Source of the DNA: Burkholderiales bacterium
GTDB lineage: Bacteria; Pseudomonadota; Gammaproteobacteria; Burkholderiales; Burkholderiaceae_C
DNA: 6,490 nucleotides
Reading direction: 5' to 3'
Assembly: GCA_947448105.1 (NCBI GenBank)
Contig: CANFNE010000146.1
Coordinates: forward strand, 1 to 6,490
Position numbers and translations under genes: made by a program
The notes under the pieces: generated by a model
The model's input: only the letters and a program-made list of their open reading frames with translations
What the model was told of the DNA's origin: nothing
Database searches by the model: none
Shown: positions 1 to 4,931 of the stretch, in pieces
Position numbering within the stretch: position 1 is the stretch's first letter
Layout of the letters: every line of letters starts with the position of its first letter

Positions 1-474
1 GGTGGCGACAAGTTTGACGAAGCCATCATCAACTACATCCGGCGCAACTACGGCATGCTCATTGGCGAGCCCACCGCCGAGGCCATCAAGAAAAAAATCG
101 GATCGGCCTTCCCTGGCTCCGAAGTGAAAGAGATGGAAGTGCGCGGGCGCAATTTGTCCGAGGGCGTGCCCCGTAGCTTCACGATTTCGAGCAACGAGAT
201 CCTGGAGGCACTCACCGACCCGCTCAACAACATCGTCTCTGCCGTCAAAAACGCGCTGGAACAAACCCCTCCCGAACTGGGCGCCGACATTGCCGACCGC
301 GGCATGATGCTCACCGGTGGTGGCGCGCTCTTGCGTGACCTGGACCGCCTGCTCGCCGAAGAGACCGGCTTGCCGGTGCTGGTGGCCGAAGACCCGCTGA
401 CTTGTGTGGTGCGCGGCTGCGGCATTGCGCTGGAGCAGATGGAGCGCCTGGGTTCGATCTTCACCAACGAATAA
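1..474 (+). CDS. mreB: Rod shape-determining protein MreB, C-terminal part (5' end outside window)
   Basis: MreB is the bacterial actin homologue. It polymerises on the inner face of the cytoplasmic membrane with bound ATP and directs lateral-wall synthesis by the elongasome. The frame is open from base 1 and shows 157 residues ending at TAA 472-474. The visible part starts at GGDKFDEAIINYIRRNYG, which in E. coli MreB (347 aa) falls a little past the middle, so somewhat less than half the protein is present. Family landmarks follow in order: EVRGRNLSEGVPR (about residues 43-55), SNEILEAL, ALEQTPPEL, and the nucleotide-binding loop LTGGGALLRDLD (about 103-114). The end, with AEDPLTCVVRGCGIALEQM, is also typical. 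It is the first visible gene of the mre operon, and mreC starts 15 bases after its stop. The operon promoter is outside the window. Identity is essentially certain. Confidence 0.97.
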   Translation, partial: GGDKFDEAIINYIRRNYGMLIGEPTAEAIKKKIGSAFPGSEVKEMEVRGRNLSEGVPRSFTISSNEILEALTDPLNNIVSAVKNALEQTPPELGADIADRGMMLTGGGALLRDLDRLLAEETGLPVLVAEDPLTCVVRGCGIALEQMERLGSIFTNE

Positions 475-489
475 GCGCCCTACACAGCG

Positions 490-1410
490 ATGGCGCGCGC
501 TACGCTGGGCCGGGAACCACCGGCTTTTTTCCGGCAAGGTCCTTCGGCTTTTTCCCGTTTGCTGGTGTTCAGCGCGCTGGCGCTGCTGGTGATGGTGGCC
601 GATGCGCGCTTTCATGTGATGCAGCCCCTGCGCACCGCGCTGTCGGTATTGCTGTACCCGGTGCAGTGGCTGGCCATGCGGCCCTTGCTGCTCCTAGAAG
701 GCGCCAAGTCCACACTGGGAGCGGTGGCGGGCCAAGAAGCAGACATCACGCGGATGCGCCAGCAACTGTCGGTTCAATCCCAGCGCGCCAACCGGACCGA
801 GCAGCTTTTGCTGGAAAACCGCCGTCTGCGCGATTTGCTGGCACTGCAGCAGCGTCTGGAGTCGCCCACACGCGCGGCGCAAGTCTTGTACGACGCGGCC
901 GACCCCTTTAGCCGCAAAGTCATTGTGGACAAGGGCGAAGTCCAAGGCCTGCATCTTGGTGCACCCGTGGTCGATGAGCTTGGCGTTTTGGGCCAGGTCA
1001 CGCGCCTCTTTCCCATGCTCAGCGAGGTGACGCTGGTGACCGACCGCGACCATGCCATTCCGGTGCAAAACGCCCGCACCGGCGCGCGCGGCGTGGCGTA
1101 CGGCGACACCTCGGCGCATGCGGACGCGCTGGAACTGCGTTTTATGGCGGCCAACGCGGACGTGGCCGTAGGCGACCTGCTGACCACCAGCGGCGTCGAC
1201 GGCGTCTATCCCCCCGGCCTGCCGGTGGCGCGGGTGGAGAGGGTGGAACGGCGCACCGACGCGGTGTTTGCCCGCATTTACTGCGTGCCTGTGGCCTTGG
1301 TGTCAGGGGCGGCGCAGGTCTTGGTGCTCGAGCCCGTGGGCAAGGACATGCCGCCCCGCCCGGCCCCTGCTGCCGACACCAAACCCGCAAGAAACGCAGG
1401 CCGCCGATGA
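490..1410 (+). CDS. mreC: Rod shape-determining protein MreC
   Basis: MreC is a bitopic inner-membrane protein whose periplasmic part scaffolds the elongasome and activates PBP2. The 306-residue product has a short cytoplasmic N-terminus, one membrane segment at about residues 24-37, and a coiled coil at about 83-124 ending in the family motif ENRRLRDLLAL. The two-barrel beta domain spans about 130-280. Within it are VDKGEVQGLHLGAPVV (146-161), LGVLGQV (164-170), TDRDHAIPV (184-192) and TSGVDGVYPPGLPVA (233-247). A Pro/Ala-rich tail of about 28 residues follows. The ATG at 490 gives the N-terminus expected for betaproteobacterial MreC. No Shine-Dalgarno sequence is visible before it, so coupling to the mreB stop 15 bases upstream is likely (inference). 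Its TGA overlaps the mreD start codon as ATGA. Identity is very secure. Confidence 0.97.
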   Translation: MARATLGREPPAFFRQGPSAFSRLLVFSALALLVMVADARFHVMQPLRTALSVLLYPVQWLAMRPLLLLEGAKSTLGAVAGQEADITRMRQQLSVQSQRANRTEQLLLENRRLRDLLALQQRLESPTRAAQVLYDAADPFSRKVIVDKGEVQGLHLGAPVVDELGVLGQVTRLFPMLSEVTLVTDRDHAIPVQNARTGARGVAYGDTSAHADALELRFMAANADVAVGDLLTTSGVDGVYPPGLPVARVERVERRTDAVFARIYCVPVALVSGAAQVLVLEPVGKDMPPRPAPAADTKPARNAGRR

Positions 1411-1937
1411 TCATGCGTCCCGGCCAACGCCTGCTTATGCCGGTCAACCCGGGCTTTGTCTGGCTCACCCTGGTCTTGGCCTTGCTGGCCCATATGCTGC
1501 TCAACATGCTGCTGTGGGGGCGCGAAGCCTGGGCCCCCGACCTTTTGTCCATCGTGCTGGTGTTCTGGACGGTGCACCAAACCCGGCGTGTGGGCATGGG
1601 CGTGGCCTTTGTGGCGGGCCTGCTGGTCGACGTGTACCAGGGCGGCTTGCTCGGTCAGCACGCGCTGGCTTATGTTGTGTTGAGCTACCTGGCGATCATG
1701 GTGCACCGGCGGTTGCGCTGGTTTAGCGTGCGCGACCAGGCGCTGCAGGTCTTTCCGCTGTTTGCCTTGGCGCATACGGTGGAGGTCTTGCTCACGCTGC
1801 TGGTGGGTGGGGGCTTTCCCGGAGGATGGGTGCTGCTGGCGCCGGTGGCCGAGGCACTGCTTTGGCCGCTGCTCAGCCTGGTGCTGCTGGCACCCCAGCG
1901 CCGCGCGCCCGACCCCGACGAAAACCGCCCCCTGTAG
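1407..1937 (+). CDS. mreD: Rod shape-determining protein MreD
   Basis: MreD is a small polytopic inner-membrane protein that works with MreC in the elongasome. The product has 176 residues with hydrophobic segments at about 17-37, 43-57, 62-99 (probably two passes), 107-131 and 138-162. It carries the family signature AFVAGLLVDVYQGGLLGQHALAY (residues 67-89, conserved G71, D75, G83 and L87). It ends in a short, charged, proline-rich tail. The start at 1407 overlaps the mreC stop by four bases (ATGA), the classic arrangement for termination-reinitiation. A second ATG two codons later (1413) is possible, but the overlap favours 1407. mrdA begins 14 bases after the TAG. MreD proteins diverge strongly, so the assignment rests on the signature, topology and operon position together. 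Confidence 0.96.
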   Translation: MIMRPGQRLLMPVNPGFVWLTLVLALLAHMLLNMLLWGREAWAPDLLSIVLVFWTVHQTRRVGMGVAFVAGLLVDVYQGGLLGQHALAYVVLSYLAIMVHRRLRWFSVRDQALQVFPLFALAHTVEVLLTLLVGGGFPGGWVLLAPVAEALLWPLLSLVLLAPQRRAPDPDENRPL

Positions 1938-1951
1938 GCCCGGCAAGCACC

Positions 1952-3907
1952 ATGGAACTGCGCAATGTGCAAGCCGACCTGGCCCGGTTTCGAACCCGTG
2001 TTTTTGTCTTTACCCTGCTCGTTCTGTTTTGCTTTTTCCTGCTGCTGAGCCGCTTGGTGTACTTGCAGGTCTGGCGGCACGACGACCTGCGAGCGCAGGC
2101 TGAGAGCAACCGCACTGCCATCGTGCCCATCGTGCCCAACCGGGGCCTGATCGAAGACCGCAACGGCATTGTGCTGGCGAACAATTATTCGGCCTATACG
2201 CTGGAGATCACGCCGTCCAAGGCCGGCCCGCTGGACGCCACCATCGACGCCTTGGCAGAGTTGGTAGACATCACCCCGCGCGACCGGCGCCGCTTCAAAA
2301 AGCTGATGGACGAGTCCAAGAGCTTTGAGTCCCTGCCCCTTCGCAACCGCCTGACCGACGCCGAGGTGGCGCGCTTTGCGGCGCAGCGCTTTCGTTTTCC
2401 GGGCGTAGAGATCAAGGCCCGCCTGTTTCGCAACTACCCTTATGGCGAGCTGGCCAGCCATGTGATTGGTTACATCGGGCGCATCAATGCCAGCGAGAAA
2501 GAAGCCATTGAAAGCGACGACGACCTGGCCAACTACCGGGGCACCGAGTACATCGGCAAACTCGGCGTCGAGCAAAGTTTCGAGCGTCGGCTGCACGGCA
2601 CGACCGGTGTGGAGCACATCGAGACGTCTGCGGGCGGGCGCGCCATGCGCCGCCTCTCCAGCAGTCCGGCCACGCCGGGCGACACCGTGGCGCTGTCGAT
2701 TGACATCAAGCTGCAGTACCTGGTGGAGCAGATGTTTGGCCAGCGCCGCGGCGCCCTGGTGGCGCTGGACCCCAAGACCGGCGAGGTGCTGGCTTTTGTC
2801 AGCAAGCCCACTTTTGATTCCAACCTGTTTGTCGAAGGCATTGACCAAGAAAACTGGCAGATGCTCAATGAGTCGCCCGACCGCCCGCTGCTCAACCGGG
2901 CGTTGCGCGGCACCTACCCGCCAGGTTCAACCTACAAGCCCTTTTTGGCGCTGGCGGCGCTGGAGACCGGCACGCGCAACGCAAGCACGCTGGTCAACGA
3001 TCCGGGCTTTTATATGTTTGGCGGCCACCGCTTTGGCAGTCCCGAGAACGAGCGCGGGGGTGTGATGGACATGCGCCGCGCCATTGTGGAGTCCAGCAAC
3101 GCCTATTTCTATTCGCTGGCCAACGAGCTGGGCGTGGATGAAATGCACGACTTCATGAAGCCCCTGGGCTTTGGCCAGATCACCGGCATTGACGTGCTGG
3201 GCGAGGTGCGTGGCGTCTTGCCCAGCCAGGAGTGGAAGCGCAACTACTACAAACGTCCAGAGCAGAAAAAATGGTACGCCGGCGAGACCATTTCACTGGG
3301 CATTGGCCAGGGCTACAACAGCTTCACCATGCTGCAGCTCGCCCAGGCCACGGCCACGCTGGCCAACCAGGGCGTCAAGCACCGGCCGCGCCTGGTGACA
3401 TCCACGCAAGACGCCAGCACCCATGCCCGCACGTCCCTGGCTGCTGAGCCGGGGCAAGACTTGCACCTCAAGCCCGAAAACATCGCCGTGGTCTTGCAGG
3501 CCATGGTGGGCGTGACGCAAGAAGGCACCTCCACCCGCGTGTTTGCTGGCGCGCCTTACCTGAGCGGCGGCAAAACCGGCACCGCCCAGGCGGTGAGTTT
3601 GGGCAAGAACGAAAAATACAACGCCGCCCGCCTGGAAGAGCGCCAGCGCGACCATTCGCTCTACATCGCCTTTGCACCTGCCCAAGACCCGCAGGTGGCG
3701 CTGGCGGTGATTGTGGAAAACGCCGGGTTTGGCGCCGCGTCGGCCGCGCCCATTGCGCGGCGGGTGTTTGACTACTGGCTGCTGCAGCAATACCCCAGCG
3801 TCGAAGACCTGGCCGCCGTCAGCAAGGGCCAGGCCGGCGCACCCCTAGGCACGCCGCGCAAGGTGGCCGACATGGCGTGGCCGCCGCCGGAGCTGGCCAA
3901 GCCTTGA
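1952..3907 (+). CDS. mrdA: Penicillin-binding protein 2 (MrdA), peptidoglycan D,D-transpeptidase of the elongasome
   Basis: PBP2 crosslinks peptidoglycan stem peptides during rod elongation, with its catalytic domain in the periplasm, and is the target of mecillinam. The product has 651 residues (E. coli PBP2 has 633). It shows one N-terminal membrane anchor (about 17-38), a pedestal domain opening with PNRGLIEDRNG (62-72), and a transpeptidase domain from about 260 to 605. All three active-site motifs are intact: S326-T-Y-K329 with the nucleophilic serine, S381-S-N383, and K541-T-G-T544. The last 30 or so residues form a Pro/Ala-rich tail. The frame is open from 1826, but ATG 1952 is chosen because it gives the normal MELRN N-terminus and lies just after the mreD stop. 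The upstream codons would read through mreD with low-complexity residues. No good Shine-Dalgarno sequence is seen. The 27 bases after its stop hold only a weak GCAG/CTGC hairpin (3912-3928) without a T run. Confidence 0.97.
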   Translation: MELRNVQADLARFRTRVFVFTLLVLFCFFLLLSRLVYLQVWRHDDLRAQAESNRTAIVPIVPNRGLIEDRNGIVLANNYSAYTLEITPSKAGPLDATIDALAELVDITPRDRRRFKKLMDESKSFESLPLRNRLTDAEVARFAAQRFRFPGVEIKARLFRNYPYGELASHVIGYIGRINASEKEAIESDDDLANYRGTEYIGKLGVEQSFERRLHGTTGVEHIETSAGGRAMRRLSSSPATPGDTVALSIDIKLQYLVEQMFGQRRGALVALDPKTGEVLAFVSKPTFDSNLFVEGIDQENWQMLNESPDRPLLNRALRGTYPPGSTYKPFLALAALETGTRNASTLVNDPGFYMFGGHRFGSPENERGGVMDMRRAIVESSNAYFYSLANELGVDEMHDFMKPLGFGQITGIDVLGEVRGVLPSQEWKRNYYKRPEQKKWYAGETISLGIGQGYNSFTMLQLAQATATLANQGVKHRPRLVTSTQDASTHARTSLAAEPGQDLHLKPENIAVVLQAMVGVTQEGTSTRVFAGAPYLSGGKTGTAQAVSLGKNEKYNAARLEERQRDHSLYIAFAPAQDPQVALAVIVENAGFGAASAAPIARRVFDYWLLQQYPSVEDLAAVSKGQAGAPLGTPRKVADMAWPPPELAKP

Positions 3908-3934
3908 ACGCGCAGGTCTGCGATCTGCCGCGCG

Positions 3935-4693
3935 TCAACGCAAGAACGCGTCCCACCCCGTCTTCAAAATCAGGGCGCTGACCACCACCAAAAAGCCGGT
4001 GCGCACAAAGCCGGTGCCGTATTTCAGTGCCAGGTGCGTGCCCGCCAGGCTGCCTGCCATATTGGCCAGCGCCATGGCCAGCACAAAGTGCCACCAAACA
4101 TGGCCGGTGAGCGAAAACAGCAAGAGCGCGGCCAGGTTGCTGGCGGTATTGAGCAACTTGGCAGTGGCCGAGGCGTTCAGAAAATCGTAGCCTGCCACCC
4201 GCACCAGCAAAAACACGAAAAAGCTGCCCGTGCCGGGGCCAAAAAACCCATCGTAAAAACCAATGCCCGCGCCAATGGCGCACAAGACCCCGGTCTCGGC
4301 GCGCCCGCTAAAGCGCGGTGCGTGGGTGCGGCCCAGGTCTTTTTTCGCCAGCGTGTAGACCAGCAAGAGCACCAGCAATACCGGCAGCGCCTTGCGCAGG
4401 TAATCCGGGCTGATCTGTGTGACCAGCCAGGCGCCCGCCAAAGACGCTACCAGCGCCGCTAGCGCAGCAGGCGCCAGCGCGTGCCAAGGCAGCGTCACCT
4501 TGCGGCTGTACTGCCAGGTGGCCAGACCGGTGCCCCAAACGGAGGCGCCCTTGTTGGTGCCAAACAGGGTCGCAGGCGCGGCGCTGGGAAAGGTGGCAAA
4601 TAGCGCGGGCATCAAAATCAGTCCGCCCCCGCCGACGATGGAGTCAACAAACCCGGCCAGCAGCGAGGCCAGCGTCACAACAAAAAGGTCCAT
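3935..4693 (-). CDS. YfcA-like TSUP (TauE/SafE) family membrane protein
   Basis: This is a 252-residue polytopic inner-membrane protein of the TauE/SafE family, in which some members export sulfite, sulfoacetate or related organosulfur anions. The substrate here cannot be told from sequence. The family's internal duplication is visible. The first half opens with GFVDSIVGGGGLILMPAL (residues 14-31), and the second with GFYDGFFGPGTGSFF (145-159), where E. coli YfcA also has GFYDGFFGP. FGTNKGAS (44-51) and ATAKLLNTASN are further YfcA-type stretches. I count about seven to eight hydrophobic segments. The start at 4693 is the only choice, because an in-frame TGA lies 15 bases upstream (4709-4711) with no other start codon between. 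The leader directly before the ATG is pyrimidine-rich with no Shine-Dalgarno sequence, and an intrinsic terminator ends 17 bases before the ATG. The gene is convergent with mrdA and probably functionally unrelated to it. Confidence 0.93.
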   Translation of the reverse strand: MDLFVVTLASLLAGFVDSIVGGGGLILMPALFATFPSAAPATLFGTNKGASVWGTGLATWQYSRKVTLPWHALAPAALAALVASLAGAWLVTQISPDYLRKALPVLLVLLLVYTLAKKDLGRTHAPRFSGRAETGVLCAIGAGIGFYDGFFGPGTGSFFVFLLVRVAGYDFLNASATAKLLNTASNLAALLLFSLTGHVWWHFVLAMALANMAGSLAGTHLALKYGTGFVRTGFLVVVSALILKTGWDAFLR

Positions 4694-4710
4694 GGGGGAG
4701 GGGTCGTTTC

Positions 4711-4746
4711 AAAAATAAAAAAGCACCGGGGTTTCCAGTGCTTTTT
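4711..4746 (-). terminator. Intrinsic (Rho-independent) terminator, probably bidirectional
   Basis: Nine perfect base pairs join 4718-4726 (AAAAAGCAC) to 4738-4746 (GTGCTTTTT). A C/A mismatch, two further G-C pairs and a five-base loop sit inside. Read on the minus strand, the stem is followed by T6-A-T5, an excellent U tract. Read on the plus strand, it is followed by T5 and, after ACCC, a T7 run, so it could act both ways. In the minus direction it would end the GMC oxidoreductase transcript (stop at 4932), but it also lies 17-24 bases ahead of the TSUP start codon. A TSUP promoter would have to overlap or lie upstream of it. Confidence 0.8.
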
Positions 4747-4771
4747 ACCCTTTTTTTGCAAAGGTGTAAGT

Positions 4772-4792
4772 CATTGCGGTGCAATGCTTTTT
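4772..4792 (+). terminator. Second terminator-like hairpin, plus direction only
   Basis: CATTGC (4772-4777) and GCAATG (4781-4786) form a perfect 6-bp stem with a GGT triloop, followed by CTTTTT (4787-4792). Read on the plus strand, this resembles a short intrinsic terminator lying behind the larger one at 4711-4746. Read on the minus strand, the hairpin is followed by a mixed sequence and would not terminate. The stem has only three G-C pairs, so function is uncertain. A role could be stopping rightward transcripts that have run through the convergent genes. Confidence 0.35.
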
Positions 4793-4842
4793 ATCTCCTC
4801 GGCATCGTCTTTCGCTCGGGGCGGGCCCTTCGCTTTTCGCAG

Positions 4843-4869
4843 TTGCATGCCTTAAGGACAGGCATGTAA
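4843..4869. repeat. Inverted repeat in the GMC-TSUP intergenic region
   Basis: TTGCATGCC (4843-4851) pairs with GGCATGTAA (4861-4869), giving nine pairs with one G-T wobble around a nine-base spacer. It is not followed by a T run on either strand, so it is not a standard terminator. It could be a protein-binding palindrome or an RNA hairpin in the 3' UTR of the GMC gene or the leader of the TSUP gene. No known operator is recognised. Confidence 0.5.
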
Positions 4870-4875
4870 ATATAC

Positions 4876-4909
4876 GGTAAAGCTGCCGCGCACAGTATCA
4901 GTGCTTACC
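4876..4909. repeat. Inverted repeat with a nested hairpin, downstream of the GMC gene
   Basis: GGTAA (4876-4880) pairs with TTACC (4905-4909). After a bulged A, the adjoining GC (4882-4883) pairs with GC (4903-4904). The alternative inner stem GCAC (4890-4893) with GTGC (4901-4904) competes for the same bases. The outer arm overlaps by two bases with the hairpin next to the GMC stop codon, so the two structures are mutually exclusive at that junction. Function is unknown, and chance remains possible. Confidence 0.35.
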
Positions 4910-4930
4910 CGCACCGAAACTGCACGCGGG
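4908..4930 (-). other. Hairpin directly after the GMC oxidoreductase stop codon
   Basis: On the minus strand CCCGC and GCGGG (plus 4926-4930 and 4908-4912) form a 5-bp G-C stem, extendable by two G-T wobbles, beginning one base after the TAA. No U tract follows, so it is not an intrinsic terminator by itself. It may protect the 3' end of the mRNA or slow ribosomes or polymerase. It is a weak call based only on base pairing. Confidence 0.3.
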
Positions 4931-4931
4931 C

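Noticed and set aside
91..97. A7 run in mreB as a possible frameshift site
   Set aside because: The conserved MreB frame continues unchanged across it (KKKIG), and neither shifted frame yields a meaningful product.
518..558. Two similar CGGCTTTTT(T)CC stretches early in mreC that could look like attenuator T runs
   Set aside because: Each encodes conserved N-terminal residues, and the flanking CCGG arms give only a 4-bp stem with the T run in the loop, not after it.
402..911. 169-codon plus-strand frame across the mreB/mreC junction
   Set aside because: It overlaps the 3' end of mreB and the start of mreC in another frame. The Arg/Ala/Gly-rich translation matches no family I know.
1278..1946. 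222-codon minus-strand frame opposite mreC and mreD
   Set aside because: A shadow frame with Gln/His-rich, low-complexity translation and no domain or ribosome site.
1826..1951. N-terminal extension of mrdA from an upstream ATG
   Set aside because: The added 42 residues are Ala/Gly/Pro/Arg-rich out-of-frame reading of mreD. The family N-terminus begins at the ATG at 1952.
2118..2135. Tandem 9-base repeat CCATCGTGC in mrdA
   Set aside because: It encodes the IVPIVP stretch just before the conserved PNRG motif. Two units only, consistent with normal coding sequence.
1685..2848. 387-codon open frame on the minus strand opposite mreD and mrdA
   Set aside because: It lies antisense to two well-conserved genes with clear family motifs. 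Its translation is rich in H, Q, R and A, as expected for a high-GC shadow, and shows no recognisable domain.
4784..4855. 23-residue plus-strand frame starting MLFISSASS
   Set aside because: No ribosome site, the start lies in a hairpin, and it is antisense to the equally weak minus-strand mini-frames.
4843..4872. Possible plus-strand promoter, TTGCAT with an 18-base spacer and TAAATA
   Set aside because: It points into the antisense of the GMC gene with no plus-strand gene to serve, and its elements are part of an inverted repeat. Not strong enough to list.
4864..4877. LexA-like box around ATGTAAATATACGG
   Set aside because: The half-sites and spacing do not match CTGT-N8-ACAG, and neither neighbouring gene is an SOS-type gene.
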